Both the position numbers and the translations under genes were made by a program. Positions 44,791 to 56,101 of a stretch of DNA of 59,106 bases are shown piece by piece. The stretch covers positions 1 to 59,106 of the forward strand of contig LVAK01000020.1 in NCBI GenBank assembly GCA_001604035.1, read 5' to 3'. The notes below the pieces were generated by a model. The model had not been told where the DNA came from, made no database searches, and saw only the letters and a list, made by a program, of their open reading frames with translations. Each line of letters starts with the position of its first letter. The stretch's first letter is position 1. Source of the DNA: Clostridiales bacterium Firm_05. Lineage in GTDB: Bacteria > Bacillota > Clostridia > Oscillospirales > Ruminococcaceae.

Positions 44791-47700
44791 ATGAAGAAAC
44801 ATTATTTGAAGCGCTGTGCAGCTGCTCTGGCCGCCTGCTCAATGATGGCAGCAGCTATCCCGAATATCCCGACAGTTGTTGCAAGCGCAGCAGAAAATAT
44901 CATCAAGAATTCCACATTTGAATCCGGCACGACCGGATGGGGCACCTACAAGGAGAGCGGCGGAAGCTGTACACTCACTACTGAGAGCGGAAAACTTGCT
45001 CTTAAGGTAAACAGTGTCGGAACAAAGAATTATGCTGTACAGTTTTCATATTCTGTAGTACCGCTTTACAAGAATGGTAAATATCGTTTATCCTATGATA
45101 TCTCCTGTACTACAAATCGTTTTGTTGAATGCATGATCCAGCAGAACGGCGGAACCTATCAGGCTTATACATGGGAGGGCCTTGACATTGGCCCTACAGC
45201 TAAGACTGTAGAAAAGACCTTCACTATGGAGTACGATACAGATATCATGGCTAAGCTCTGCTTCAACTGCGGAGATCAGGAAGCTGATCCGGATCTTCCG
45301 GCACATACAATCTACCTTGATAATGTTGTGCTGGAGCTTCTCAATCCGAATGAAGTTGATATGAGCAGCGAAACTACATATCAGCCTGATATCAACATAA
45401 ATCAGGTGGGATATACCCCAGATGCCAAGAAAACGGCTGTATTCCGCAATGTAAATGGCGGAAAGTTCTCTGTTGTAAATGCTTCCACAAAGCAGGTCGT
45501 TCTTACAGACGATCTTCAGGGACCAAAGAGCAACTCCTCAGCAGGAGAGACTAACTATATCGGAGACTTCTCAAGCGTTACTGCTGCAGGCAAATACTAT
45601 ATAACCTGCGACGGACTTGATAATTCATATACATTTGAGATCGGAAACAATGTATATAATAACCTTCTTGATGATTCCGTAAAGATGCTTTATTTACAGC
45701 GCTGCGGAACTAAAGTTAATGATGCAACCTTCGGCCACGATGCCTGCCATACCTCACTTGCAACCGTTTACGGTACAAATCAGAAGATCGACGTAAGCGG
45801 CGGCTGGCATGACGCCGGTGATTACGGACGTTATGTCGTTCCGGCAGCCAAAGCTGTGGCCGACCTGCTTTACGCTTATGGAGCTAACCCCTCGCTCTAC
45901 AGCGATAATATCGGCATCCCCGAAAGCGGAAACGGCACTCCTGATATACTGGATGAAGCTCGTTTCGAGCTGGAGTGGATGCTGAAGATGCAGGCCTCAA
46001 ACGGCGGTGTTTACCACAAGGTAAGCTGTGCAAATTTCCCGGGCTTCGTAATGCCTACAGAGGAGACAGGAGAGCTCATCGTAACTCCTGTTTCAACTAC
46101 TGCTACAGCAAACTTCTGTGCTTCAATGGCTCTTGCATATGAGTTCTACAAGAATGTTGACAGCACATTTGCAAACAAGTGCCTCAGCGCTGCTGAGAAG
46201 GCATGGGCTTACTTAGAGGCAAATCCCAACTATCAGCTTACAAATCCGTCAAATATCGTTACCGGCAACTATGCTGATTTCAGCAAGAACGACAGCGACG
46301 AGCGTTACTGGGCAGCAGCTCAGATGTACAGAGCTACAGGAAGCAGCAAGTACAAGTCAGCTGTTGAGAATATGACAGTGAAAAAAGGTCTTGACTGGTC
46401 TACAGTAGGTGACTACGGCAATATCGCCCTCGTTACCATGAAGGACATTGACAAGAATTCAAGCTTATACAAGAACGCTAAGGATACTATCGTCAGCCAG
46501 GCTGATGAGCTCCTCAGCACTTCAAACAGCCAGAGCTACGGCGTTGCAATCACAAAGTATGACTGGGGCAGCAACATGACTATTGCCAATGCAGGTATCT
46601 ATATGGCTCTTGCATACCAGCTCACAGGCGACAAGAGCTACCTTGCAGGCGCAGACAGCCAGCTCAACTACCTCCTGGGAACAAATCCGCTCGGAACAAG
46701 CTTCGTAACCGGTTATGGTACAGTATCTCCCGAGCATCCTCATCACCGTCCTTCAGTAGCTAAGAACAAGGCTATGAAGGGTATGCTGGTCGGCGGTGTT
46801 GACCAGAGCCTTGAGGATGACGCTGCAGTAGCTTACTGTGCTGATGCACCGGCAGCTAAGTGCTATGTTGATAACGACGGAAGCTATTCCACAAATGAGA
46901 TCACTATTTACTGGAACTCCCCTCTTACATACCTCATGACACTGACAGAGAGTGATACCGGCAGTGTTGTTATCGATGATCCGCCTTATGACGGCAGCAC
47001 AAAATGGGGCGATGCTGACTGTGACAGCTTTGTAAAGATGAACGATGCTGTCCTTGTTATGCAGTCACTTTCAAATGCTGATAAATACGGCGAGAACGGC
47101 TCCGAGTCAACACATATCAAAGCTCAGGGCTCATTCAATGCCGATGTTTATAACCACGGCGATAATCTCACTCCTATGGATGCGCTCACTATCCAGAAGT
47201 ACCTTCTCGGAATAGTAAAGACTCTCCCTGAGTCTTATAAGCAGGGATATGATCCTATAGTTACAACAACAACTATTGCAAGAACAACAACTACTACCAC
47301 CACAACAACTACCACAACTACAAGAGCTGCTACCACTACAACAAAGCCAGGCAACAACATCCCTGACCGTGGAACACCTATGGATTCCAGCGCTGATCTG
47401 GTCGCTGATTTCAGAAAGGGACAGCCATCAACATTCATGGCTTCCGACGGCTGGTCAAACCAGAGTATGTTCAACTGCTTCTGGCATAAGGAGAATACAA
47501 CTTATGACGGCGGCGTTCTCAACCTGGTGATCGACCAGAAGAGATCAGATTCAAAGTATCCTGATTCTGCAAAGTATCCATATTCCGCAGGTGAGTACAG
47601 AACTAAGGACTTCTACGGCTACGGCTACTATGAGACATCAATGCAGGCTATAAAGAATGACGGCGTTGTATCCTCATTCTTCACCTACACAGGAGAGTCC

Positions 47701-48792
47701 GACAAGAACCCATGGGATGAGATCGATATCGAGATCCTCGGTAAGGATACCACAAAGGTTCAGTTCAACTACTTCACAAACGGCCAGGGCGATCATGAGT
47801 TCTTATATGACCTTGGATTCGATGCTTCTGAGGCATTCCACACATTCGGATTTGACTGGCAGCCCGATCATATCACATGGTACGTAGACGGCAAGGCTGT
47901 ACACACAGCTACTCAGAATATCCCAAGCACACCTGGTAAGATCATGATGAATGTATGGCCGGGTACAGGCGTTGACAACTGGCTCAAGGCTTTCAACGGC
48001 AGAACTCCTCTTACAGCACGTTATCAGTGGGTAACATATAAGAAGAACGGCAACAGCAATAATAATAACAATAACAACAATAATAACAACAACAATAACA
48101 ATAATAACAGCAGCGGAACTATCAACAACAATGCAACAATGGTCGCTGACTTCAGAAAGGGACAGCCTTCAACATTCATGGCTTCCGACGGCTGGTCAAA
48201 CCAGAGTATGTTCAACTGCTTCTGGCATAAGGAGAATACATCCTATGACGGCGGCGTTCTCAACCTGACTATAGATCAGAGAAGATACGATTCAAAGTAT
48301 CCTGATTCTGCAAAGTATCCATATTCCGCAGGCGAGTACAGAACTAAGGACTTCTACGGCTTTGGCTACTATGAGACATCTATGCAGGCCATAAAGAATG
48401 ACGGTGTTGTATCCTCATTCTTCACCTACACAGGTGAGTCCGACAATAACCCATGGGATGAGATCGATGTTGAGATCCTCGGTAAGGACACAACAAAGGT
48501 ACAGTTCAATTACTTCTCAAACAGCAAGGGCGAGCACGAGTTCACATATGACCTCGGATTCGACGCTTCTCAGGGATTCCACACATACGGCTTTGACTGG
48601 CAGCGTGACCACATCACATGGTATGTAGACGGCAAGCCCGTACACACAGCTTATCAGGATATCCCACAGACTCCCGGAAAGATCATGATGAATGTATGGC
48701 CGGGAACAGGTGTTGATGAATGGCTCAAGCCTTTCAACGGCAGAACTCCTCTCACAGCTCGCTACCAGTGGGTAACATACAACAAACAATAA
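44791..48792 (+). CDS. Secreted CBM4-like/GH9-dockerin-GH16-GH16 multidomain cellulosomal enzyme
   Basis: Signal peptide; [59 protein letters not shown]; dockerin [32 protein letters not shown]...; Thr-rich linker; two GH16 NPWDEID[I/V][15 protein letters not shown] modules separated by poly-Asn. Confidence 0.93.
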   Translation: MKKHYLKRCAAALAACSMMAAAIPNIPTVVASAAENIIKNSTFESGTTGWGTYKESGGSCTLTTESGKLALKVNSVGTKNYAVQFSYSVVPLYKNGKYRLSYDISCTTNRFVECMIQQNGGTYQAYTWEGLDIGPTAKTVEKTFTMEYDTDIMAKLCFNCGDQEADPDLPAHTIYLDNVVLELLNPNEVDMSSETTYQPDININQVGYTPDAKKTAVFRNVNGGKFSVVNASTKQVVLTDDLQGPKSNSSAGETNYIGDFSSVTAAGKYYITCDGLDNSYTFEIGNNVYNNLLDDSVKMLYLQRCGTKVNDATFGHDACHTSLATVYGTNQKIDVSGGWHDAGDYGRYVVPAAKAVADLLYAYGANPSLYSDNIGIPESGNGTPDILDEARFELEWMLKMQASNGGVYHKVSCANFPGFVMPTEETGELIVTPVSTTATANFCASMALAYEFYKNVDSTFANKCLSAAEKAWAYLEANPNYQLTNPSNIVTGNYADFSKNDSDERYWAAAQMYRATGSSKYKSAVENMTVKKGLDWSTVGDYGNIALVTMKDIDKNSSLYKNAKDTIVSQADELLSTSNSQSYGVAITKYDWGSNMTIANAGIYMALAYQLTGDKSYLAGADSQLNYLLGTNPLGTSFVTGYGTVSPEHPHHRPSVAKNKAMKGMLVGGVDQSLEDDAAVAYCADAPAAKCYVDNDGSYSTNEITIYWNSPLTYLMTLTESDTGSVVIDDPPYDGSTKWGDADCDSFVKMNDAVLVMQSLSNADKYGENGSESTHIKAQGSFNADVYNHGDNLTPMDALTIQKYLLGIVKTLPESYKQGYDPIVTTTTIARTTTTTTTTTTTTTRAATTTTKPGNNIPDRGTPMDSSADLVADFRKGQPSTFMASDGWSNQSMFNCFWHKENTTYDGGVLNLVIDQKRSDSKYPDSAKYPYSAGEYRTKDFYGYGYYETSMQAIKNDGVVSSFFTYTGESDKNPWDEIDIEILGKDTTKVQFNYFTNGQGDHEFLYDLGFDASEAFHTFGFDWQPDHITWYVDGKAVHTATQNIPSTPGKIMMNVWPGTGVDNWLKAFNGRTPLTARYQWVTYKKNGNSNNNNNNNNNNNNNNNNNSSGTINNNATMVADFRKGQPSTFMASDGWSNQSMFNCFWHKENTSYDGGVLNLTIDQRRYDSKYPDSAKYPYSAGEYRTKDFYGFGYYETSMQAIKNDGVVSSFFTYTGESDNNPWDEIDVEILGKDTTKVQFNYFSNSKGEHEFTYDLGFDASQGFHTYGFDWQRDHITWYVDGKPVHTAYQDIPQTPGKIMMNVWPGTGVDEWLKPFNGRTPLTARYQWVTYNKQ
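47385..48789 (+). repeat. Tandem duplication of the GH16 module (about 650 bp each, second copy from 48138)
   Basis: Both copies encode [34 protein letters not shown]-like sequence with few differences. Confidence 0.9.
48055..48112 (+). repeat. (AAY)n microsatellite encoding poly-Asn linker
   Basis: aataataataacaataacaacaataataacaac...; about 18 Asn codons. Confidence 0.95.
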
Positions 48793-48821
48793 TTACCACC
48801 TCCCAAGTGTGTAAATAGCGA

Positions 48822-48858
48822 AAACTTCCTCCGCCCTACAGCGGAGGAAGTTTTCATT
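48822..48858 (+). terminator. Hairpin terminator of GH9 gene
   Basis: ACTTCCTCCGCCCTACAGCGGAGGAAGTTTTC. Confidence 0.75.
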
Positions 48859-48897
48859 TAACTCCGATATTCATATAATGGATACCATATTTTTACA

Positions 48898-48936
48898 AAA
48901 AAGCTCCTCCCATGATCATGGGAGGAGCTTTGTCAG
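48898..48936. terminator. Hairpin terminator
   Basis: AAAGCTCCTCCCATGATCATGGGAGGAGCTTT. Confidence 0.8.
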
Positions 48937-48946
48937 TGATACATTA

Positions 48947-51900
48947 TCACTTTTTCTTTTTCTTCTTGCCGTTTCTGTTGCCGTTTCCGGACTTTTTAGC
49001 GGTGTTATTTACAGTCTTTTTCACGGCCTCAGCAGTCTTTTCCTCTGCTTTCTCCTTGATATCTTCAACTGTGTCTTTTGCCTCATCGAGTAGCTCTTCG
49101 GCTTTATCCTCTGCCTTTTCGGCATAGGCTTTGCCTTTTTCCAGGAGCTCCTCGTTCTTTGAAGCTATTTCCTCAGCCTCTTCACGAGCCTTCTGAGCTT
49201 TTTTCTTAGCGTTTTCAGAAACATCGCCCTTGACAGCTCCCTTGGATTTTATGATCTGGACATTCTTTTTCTTCTTGTCTGAAGCCTCTTCCTCAGTCTC
49301 CTCAGGAAGTCCCAGTTTCTTTCTCTTCTTTGCCTCAAGCCTCTTCTTTATGACTGGATTGTGTTTTCTGTCGTAGAGGTAGAGGAGAACTATGCAAGCA
49401 ATACCGATGAAGAAGGCAACTGCTCCAAGTCTGAATCCTGGCGGAGTATACTTCATAGTGACGGTGTGCTCACCTTCCGGCAGACGTATACCGATAAGTG
49501 AGCCTACAATAACGATCTCACCTTCGCTGCCGCTCTTATTTGTGAGGTATGTCTTATCAGAATTTTCATAATTCTTTTCGACCACAAGATTATCGATCTT
49601 CTTGCCGTCAACTTCGATCTCCCAGCCAGGCTCGTATGGGATAGATGTCATCATGATCTGTCCCTGTCTTGCAGTGATCTTACCCTCAAGGTAACGTTCA
49701 TTTGACTTATCTGTATCGATCTGCCACTGACTCTGCTTGATGAGGTTTATATCCTGTTCAAATGCGTCCTTGTCAAGGTAGTAGAAGTTGAAGCCTGATA
49801 TCTTTCTGACCATGAGGTACTCGTTCTGGCCAAGGTAGCGTCCGTTCGGACCGGAAGCCTGGATAGTAAGTCTTACTTCGACCTCTGTACCCTCATTGTA
49901 TGGGCCGATCCTTACTATAGGAGAAGAGTTGGTATTGAAGTATGTGCCGTATGCCTCATGACCGAAGAAGTTTCCGTTTTCGTCCTTTGTATCAGAAACC
50001 CATACGTTGCAGGCCTTTCTTACTTCAGAGCCGAGGTGCATATAGAACTCGCCGGTCTGAGGAACTGTAAGGTGTACGTTTACAACTGCATCTCCGGCAT
50101 CAGGGTAAGCCTCAAAGCAGTCATGCTGGTGCATGGGATCTCCATCGTTATTCGGATCGTTGAGATAGTCATGGAGATGTACCTTTGTGTTATCGTAGGA
50201 CACCTCAACCGGTATCTGAACGTAATACTGCTTTGGCTGTAAAGGATTCTGAGAAAGATCCGTATTTCCTGTCATAGCGCTGAGGATGTTGTTAAGGCTG
50301 TTGAAAGGATTGTCGTTGCCGACGCCTGTGAGTCTTGCAACTCCTGCGTCAACCATATATCCGATAGAGAGCGCATTGGGGTTCTCATAGATATCAACAT
50401 TTGCAGTAACATCGTCGTCCTTCTTGTATGTTGTTGAGAAGCGCTTTATATAAGAGGAGTCAAGCATTTTTGTGCTGGATGATCTGTCCGGATCATCGAG
50501 AACATATTTTATGCCGAGGAGTGAGTCTGCAACAGGGTTGCTGCCCTCATACTTGGATTCAAAGCTCTGGGTGAAGTATCCCATAGCCTCGATGAAGGAG
50601 ATAGCTCTTGCGTTCATAACTGAGCTTGAATGTGAGATACCCTTGAGGCCGAGAGCCAGGTTATCGTTTACGATACGGCTGTAGGTCTTTTCAGCACGAT
50701 AGAAGCCGCCGTCGTATTCCTCAAGCTCATCCACAACATCCTTACCGGAGAGTATCTCGGTATATGTGCTCTTGTCGGAGTTGCCGACTTCCTTGAAGAT
50801 CTTGCGGAAGGAGTCATAGCAGTTGTAGCCGCCCTCGAAGATGACTACTGCGGCAACAGCACAGGTAAGGAGAGTCTTTGCAGACTTCTTCTTCATATTG
50901 CTGTATGCGAACAGGTAGATCACATATACAGCAGCAAGCACCATACCTATAGCGACTGTACCGAGCCATACCTCGTCCCACTTATCAGAGCCGTGCTCCA
51001 TAGTGTCCTTATACGGCCATACAGCAACGTACTTGTATCTGTCCTGGTTGTAGTTGTACTTTGGCATATTGGATACGAATAAGGCGGTGAGCAGGGCAAT
51101 TATACCGAAGCTTATGCCTGCCTCCTTGTATGTGAGTTTGTAGCCGTCCAGCTTTGAGAACACATCTGCTGCCATAGCAATAACTATGAATGATACTATG
51201 AATGAGTATCTGTAAGGCAGCCAGTTAGGATCCTGTCCGCCGTGCCAGAGCATATTGATAGGCTTAACGTACATACTCATGAACATGATGAAGAGCAGCA
51301 GAGCGTTTCCGATCTTTCTGTTGAGCTTGATCTTTCTGTTCATGAAGTAGAGCGGGAGCATTACGAATGACATAACGCCGCTGTATATCTCCGGACGTCC
51401 GTACATACGTGTACCCTCGTCAACGTTTACGGAGTAGTACTGGTTGGGAAGCATACATGGAACGAGCTCAAGAGGCTTGAAGAGGTTCCTGTAGCTGTAA
51501 TCCGGCTCAGAGAAGTCGAATTTACCAAGTGCAAGGGCGTTGTAGACAGGGAGTATCATAAACATACTGCAAAGGAGCACTACTATAGTAGCGATTCCCA
51601 TATTCACGAAGGTATAGAAATACTCAGTAATGTCCTTGAATTTCCTGTTTGTACCGAAGAAGAGATAGTAGAAGAAGTAAATTGCTACGAATATCGCAAC
51701 CATAAAGCCGATATAGAAGTTTGCGACGAACATTATAGCAAGGGGGATAATGTAGTTGATCTTTCTTCCGTCATCGATAAGGTACTCGACACCGAGTATG
51801 ATGAGCGGCAGGAAAATAGGTCCGTCGATCCACATAGGATCGATAAGCTGTATAACAACATAGCTCATCATAGCGTACATCGTAGAGAACATAACTGACG

Positions 51901-52438
51901 GTATGGGAGCTACGTGCTTTGAGCGCTGTGCGTATACGCAGAAGGCAGCACCGCATGATCCTACCTTGACCATCTGCATTATCATCATGCTCTCAACGAT
52001 CATCTTCCTTGGCAGGAGCATGATTATCAGCGTGAACGGACTGGCCAGATAGTAGCCGATGATACCCATGAATCCGCCGGAGAGGTTTCTGCTCCAGCTG
52101 TAGAAGGGACTGCTGTCGCCCCATATCGAATCACGGAGGGATTCAAAGTAGTAGATATACTGTCCGCTGAGATCGAGTGTAAGAACTGAACGCTCACCAA
52201 ACGGGTATACACCGAATGCGATATAGGAAATGAGCGTCAGAACGAATGGGATTATGAAAGCTGGGATACAGAACCAAAGGTTTGACTTTGGCAGTGCTGC
52301 CTCAGCGATCACATCCGCAGCAGTACGGGCAGGCTTGCCGTTGTACTGGTTCGGTCTGCGGGTCTTGGACCCGTTTTTGGCTCCTGCACTGCCTGATCTC
52401 GGCTTTGAGGCAGTACCGGAAGCTTTTGAATTTGCCAA
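48947..52438 (-). CDS. YfhO family membrane protein with long K/E-rich C-terminal tail
   Basis: VLTLDLSGQYIYYFESLRDSIWGDSSPFYSWSRNLSGGFMGIIGYYLASPF; probable TTG start (LANSKASG) after AAAGGAGGAACAACA (ORF opens at 52459). Confidence 0.83.
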   Translation of the reverse strand: MANSKASGTASKPRSGSAGAKNGSKTRRPNQYNGKPARTAADVIAEAALPKSNLWFCIPAFIIPFVLTLISYIAFGVYPFGERSVLTLDLSGQYIYYFESLRDSIWGDSSPFYSWSRNLSGGFMGIIGYYLASPFTLIIMLLPRKMIVESMMIMQMVKVGSCGAAFCVYAQRSKHVAPIPSVMFSTMYAMMSYVVIQLIDPMWIDGPIFLPLIILGVEYLIDDGRKINYIIPLAIMFVANFYIGFMVAIFVAIYFFYYLFFGTNRKFKDITEYFYTFVNMGIATIVVLLCSMFMILPVYNALALGKFDFSEPDYSYRNLFKPLELVPCMLPNQYYSVNVDEGTRMYGRPEIYSGVMSFVMLPLYFMNRKIKLNRKIGNALLLFIMFMSMYVKPINMLWHGGQDPNWLPYRYSFIVSFIVIAMAADVFSKLDGYKLTYKEAGISFGIIALLTALFVSNMPKYNYNQDRYKYVAVWPYKDTMEHGSDKWDEVWLGTVAIGMVLAAVYVIYLFAYSNMKKKSAKTLLTCAVAAVVIFEGGYNCYDSFRKIFKEVGNSDKSTYTEILSGKDVVDELEEYDGGFYRAEKTYSRIVNDNLALGLKGISHSSSVMNARAISFIEAMGYFTQSFESKYEGSNPVADSLLGIKYVLDDPDRSSSTKMLDSSYIKRFSTTYKKDDDVTANVDIYENPNALSIGYMVDAGVARLTGVGNDNPFNSLNNILSAMTGNTDLSQNPLQPKQYYVQIPVEVSYDNTKVHLHDYLNDPNNDGDPMHQHDCFEAYPDAGDAVVNVHLTVPQTGEFYMHLGSEVRKACNVWVSDTKDENGNFFGHEAYGTYFNTNSSPIVRIGPYNEGTEVEVRLTIQASGPNGRYLGQNEYLMVRKISGFNFYYLDKDAFEQDINLIKQSQWQIDTDKSNERYLEGKITARQGQIMMTSIPYEPGWEIEVDGKKIDNLVVEKNYENSDKTYLTNKSGSEGEIVIVGSLIGIRLPEGEHTVTMKYTPPGFRLGAVAFFIGIACIVLLYLYDRKHNPVIKKRLEAKKRKKLGLPEETEEEASDKKKKNVQIIKSKGAVKGDVSENAKKKAQKAREEAEEIASKNEELLEKGKAYAEKAEDKAEELLDEAKDTVEDIKEKAEEKTAEAVKKTVNNTAKKSGNGNRNGKKKKKK

Positions 52439-52617
52439 TGTTGTTCCTCCTTTTTTCACGGGGAGAGTTTATGATAAGGCGCTTTTAAGCCATAATCCCC
52501 GATTATAATACTATCTTTCATTATACTACATATCTGTATGATTTGCAAGGGGTATTTTAATTAAAACAATGATTTACTAATAAAAATCAAAATCAAATAA
52601 AACGGCAAAGCGAGCGG

Positions 52618-52686
52618 CGAAACGCCGCCCCTACAATTTTGTGATATTACGCAACTTTATGTAGGGACGCCGTCCCGGCGCCCGCA
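52618..52686. repeat. Inverted-repeat dispersed element (CGCCGCCCCTACA...TGTAGGGACGCCG)
   Basis: Imperfect palindrome with GC-rich arms in AT-rich intergenic DNA. Confidence 0.6.
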
Positions 52687-52752
52687 GTCTGTTATATTAA
52701 TTTGAGGTCTATTAACAATTTCACCGCACATTACGTGCGGTGAGATGTATCA

Positions 52753-54057
52753 TTATACAGCAGCCTTATCCTCGGCAGGCTTTGTTTCGACAGCCTTATC
52801 CGGAACGCTTACCTTTTCGATATCAGCGCCGAGAGCTCTGAGCTTGCCTTCCATGCAGTCGTATCCACGCTCAATGTGGAAGATATCCTCGATCTCGGTA
52901 ACTCCCTGAGCAGCAAGTCCTGCGATTATAAGTGCAGCACCGGCTCTGAGGTCACAAGCCTTGACAGGAGCGCCCATGAGCTTTCCTGTACCCTCAATGA
53001 GAGCGACTTTGCCGTTGACAGTGATATCAGCGCCCATTCTTCTGAGCTCGTCCACATAACGGAATCTCTGCTCCCAGATATTCTCTGTGATGATGCTTGT
53101 CCCCTGAGCGAGAGTGAGAAGAGTAGCTATCTGAGACTGCATATCTGTTGGGAATCCTGGATGCGGAGCTGTCTTAACGTTGGTCTTTACCAGCGGTCCG
53201 TCTACCCAGACTCTTATACTGTCGTCGTATTGTTCGATATTAACGCCGATCTTTTCCAGCTTCTTGGTGATAGACTCAAGGTGCTTGGGGATGACGTTCT
53301 TGATGATAGCATCGCCCTTTGTAGCAGCGATAGCCACCATGAATGTACCGGCTTCTATCTGATCCGGGATAACGGAATAGGTAGTGCCGTGGAGATGTTC
53401 AACGCCACGGACCTTTATAACGTCAGTACCTGCGCCCATGATATTGGCTCCCATAGAATTGAGGAAGTTGGCCAGGTCAACGATATGAGGCTCCTTAGCG
53501 GCATTTTCTATAACTGTGAGTCCCTCTGCCTTTACAGCGGCCAGCATAGCGTTCATAGTAGCTCCGACAGTAACAACGTCGAAGAAGATCTGATTACCGG
53601 AGAGCTTGTCTGCGGTAAGATCGATCATGCCCTGGCTCAGGTTATACTTAGCGCCGAGGGAAGTGAAAGCTTTAAGGTGCTGGTCTATAGGGCGGTCTCC
53701 GAGAGGACATCCGCCGGGCATAGAAACTCTTGCCTTTTTGAATTTACCCAGAAGAGCGCCGAGGAAATAGTAGGAAGCCCTCATTTTCCTTGCGGTCTCG
53801 TATGGGACGCAGAATTTATCAATAGTGGTAGGATCGATCCTGTAAACGTCCTTTCCGATATTCTCCACCTTTGCACCCATTTCCTTGAGGATACGGATAC
53901 AGATATTGACATCGCTTATGGTAGGTACATTTTCGATGACACATGGTTCATCTGACAGGATCACTGCCGGAAGGATAGCGACAGCAGCATTCTTAGCTCC
54001 GCTGATAGTGACCTCACCGGTCAGGCGTCTTCCGCCTTTAACTACAAACTTATCCAA
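52753..54057 (-). CDS. murA: UDP-N-acetylglucosamine 1-carboxyvinyltransferase
   Basis: VKGGRRLTGEVTISGAKNAAVAILPA; MPGGCPLGDRPIDQHLKAF; PTDMQSQIATLL; DLRAGAALIIAGLAAQGVTEIEDIFHIERGYDCMEGKLRALGADIEKV. Confidence 0.96.
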   Translation of the reverse strand: MDKFVVKGGRRLTGEVTISGAKNAAVAILPAVILSDEPCVIENVPTISDVNICIRILKEMGAKVENIGKDVYRIDPTTIDKFCVPYETARKMRASYYFLGALLGKFKKARVSMPGGCPLGDRPIDQHLKAFTSLGAKYNLSQGMIDLTADKLSGNQIFFDVVTVGATMNAMLAAVKAEGLTVIENAAKEPHIVDLANFLNSMGANIMGAGTDVIKVRGVEHLHGTTYSVIPDQIEAGTFMVAIAATKGDAIIKNVIPKHLESITKKLEKIGVNIEQYDDSIRVWVDGPLVKTNVKTAPHPGFPTDMQSQIATLLTLAQGTSIITENIWEQRFRYVDELRRMGADITVNGKVALIEGTGKLMGAPVKACDLRAGAALIIAGLAAQGVTEIEDIFHIERGYDCMEGKLRALGADIEKVSVPDKAVETKPAEDKAAV

Positions 54058-54153
54058 TTAGATTCGCTCCTTATTTTTCAGGATTATTTATTTCTCTCCT
54101 GAACTACTTTCTTTTGTTATATTCAGCCGCCGTCTGCGGCAGGTACACATATA

Positions 54154-55044
54154 TTATTTATAATCGGCAATGAACCATTTAAGTTCCTCGCCCTCGTATT
54201 TTCCGACCTTAAGGTACTCTATCGCCAGCTCTTCCACAGGTCTGTCCTCAGCATTCATAGGATCGTCGCTTATCATTTTCTGTGTAAGCACATCCTGGGC
54301 AGAGAACACAATATCAAGTCCCTGATATACCTGACCGAAGACGGTATAGCCGCCGTCCAGCCATGGAGCGCCTCCGGCAGTAGAATATACCTTCTTTACA
54401 TCCTCCGGATCCTGTTCAGCGAACTGTTCCTCGGGATACTGGCTGCCGGTAACGATATAGAACTGACTTCTGTCGGTGGATGTTGAACCGCTGTTTGCAT
54501 AGGCAACAGCACCGGCTGCGTGGATAACATTGGTATCGGCGCCGCCGTCGAACATTCCGCCCCATATTGAATCGCCGCCTGTTCCAGTGCCGGTAGGATC
54601 GCCGCCCTGGATCATAAAGTCACGGATGACACGGTGGAAGATAAGTCCGTCATAGTAGCCTTTTTCGGCCAGTCCGACGAAATTCTCAACACCTTTATCA
54701 GCGTATTCGGGGAAAAGTCTTATTTTTATCTCTCCGTCATAGCCCTTAAGCTTCATGATAATGACTGTATCGCCCTCTTTCGGGGCAGTGAAGTTCTTAA
54801 CTGTAGAGGTTTCCTTGTCGATATCCGGAACTGATCTGTCGGAGAATCTCTCAATATTTATCTCTCCGTTTTTCAGGTATTCAGGTGCCTCGGTCGCTGA
54901 CTGAGTCGCCTCACCGGATGCAGATGAAGTGACATATGACGAAGCATCGTCAACTTCAAGATGTTTGCCGCAGGAATAAAGAGCTGATGCGGCGGTTACG
55001 GTGCAGATAAAAGCTGCAAGAGCCTTTTTTGCCATAAATTTCAC
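54154..55044 (-). CDS. Cyclophilin-type peptidyl-prolyl isomerase lipoprotein
   Basis: ALYSCGKH; GEIKIRLFPEYADKGVENFVGLAEKGYYDGLIFHRVIRDFMIQGGDPTGTGTGG. Confidence 0.92.
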   Translation of the reverse strand: MKFMAKKALAAFICTVTAASALYSCGKHLEVDDASSYVTSSASGEATQSATEAPEYLKNGEINIERFSDRSVPDIDKETSTVKNFTAPKEGDTVIIMKLKGYDGEIKIRLFPEYADKGVENFVGLAEKGYYDGLIFHRVIRDFMIQGGDPTGTGTGGDSIWGGMFDGGADTNVIHAAGAVAYANSGSTSTDRSQFYIVTGSQYPEEQFAEQDPEDVKKVYSTAGGAPWLDGGYTVFGQVYQGLDIVFSAQDVLTQKMISDDPMNAEDRPVEELAIEYLKVGKYEGEELKWFIADYK

Positions 55045-55193
55045 TCCTTAGATATGCTGTGAAATTAAGTTACCCCCCAGTAACCTATTTATTATACATC
55101 ATAAAATTCAATTTGTAAATAGTTTTCGCTAAATTTTGTTAAAAAATAGAGAAGACAAAGGTGGATTCGATGATATTTCGTAAAGCGTGACTA

Positions 55194-55991
55194 TTATTTT
55201 TCTTTTTTTTCGTCTTTAGAGGAGTAAGTGCTTATACGTATCGACTTTATCATAGCATCGGGAACGGGCTGATTATAGGCGCCGTTTTCTTCATATTTGA
55301 GTGAAGCGAGCTTATCCACAACATCCAGCCCTTCGTATGTCTGACCGATAATGGTCATCTGCTGGGAGAAATTTGGGATGCCGCCCTTGCTGATGAATGC
55401 TTCTGCAAGATCCTTGCGGGGAGAAGATTCCCTTAGGTCATCGGAGATATCATCGGTGAACTTGATAGAGTTCAGTATATCGAAGCGGCTTCCGCAGTAG
55501 TATGTTCCGCCGCCGAGGAGTTTTTCCTTGAAGGTACGGCTGTACTCGGTATTTATCATACATACAGCGCCTCTGAACGGCCAGAGATCCTGGCTGAGCT
55601 CACGTTCGATACGCTCATCTGTATCATCGCCTGCTGCGCCGTTGGATTTCTTTGCGCCGCAGCCGGCATATGCGCCGTCCTGGGTATCAAAGACGTAGGT
55701 ATTATCGTAGTACCCCTTTTCCGCCAGCTCTGTGAAATTTTTCACCGCATTCGGGGAATACTGTGGGTAGAGCACCATTCTGATCTCGCCCTCAGTGGTA
55801 TCTATTATAGCGATCGGATCGCCGTCCTTTGGCTCCTCAAGCTGTACCAGCTTCATTGTGCCGATATCTATGGTGATGTAGGTATTATTCTTATCTCTGA
55901 TTCTTGCCAGCACCATAAGGGAGATGGTAAGCGCTCCCATAATGAGCGTAAGCAAGAGGATCGTTCTTATAAAACGTCTTCCGTCCTTCAT
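55194..55991 (-). CDS. Degenerate cyclophilin-type PPIase, membrane anchored
   Basis: GEIRMVLYPQYSPNAVKNFTELAEKGYYDNTYVFDTQDGAYAGCGAKK; N-terminal TM; start MKDGRRF (ORF opens at 56021). Confidence 0.78.
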   Translation of the reverse strand: MKDGRRFIRTILLLTLIMGALTISLMVLARIRDKNNTYITIDIGTMKLVQLEEPKDGDPIAIIDTTEGEIRMVLYPQYSPNAVKNFTELAEKGYYDNTYVFDTQDGAYAGCGAKKSNGAAGDDTDERIERELSQDLWPFRGAVCMINTEYSRTFKEKLLGGGTYYCGSRFDILNSIKFTDDISDDLRESSPRKDLAEAFISKGGIPNFSQQMTIIGQTYEGLDVVDKLASLKYEENGAYNQPVPDAMIKSIRISTYSSKDEKKEK

Positions 55992-56101
55992 TTTTGACCT
56001 CGCAATACATTTACATACCACAATTATACTTTATATATTTTAATTTGTCAAGTAAAAGGCGATATATCTGTGATTATTTTTCCCTGTGATACATTATATA
56101 T

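Noticed and set aside
47265-47345. ACA/ACT-rich tract as a possible repeat element
   Set aside because: It encodes a normal Thr-rich interdomain linker in the GH9/GH16 enzyme.
52876-53955. 359-aa + strand ORF opposite murA
   Set aside because: Antisense shadow of murA; no SD or family signature.
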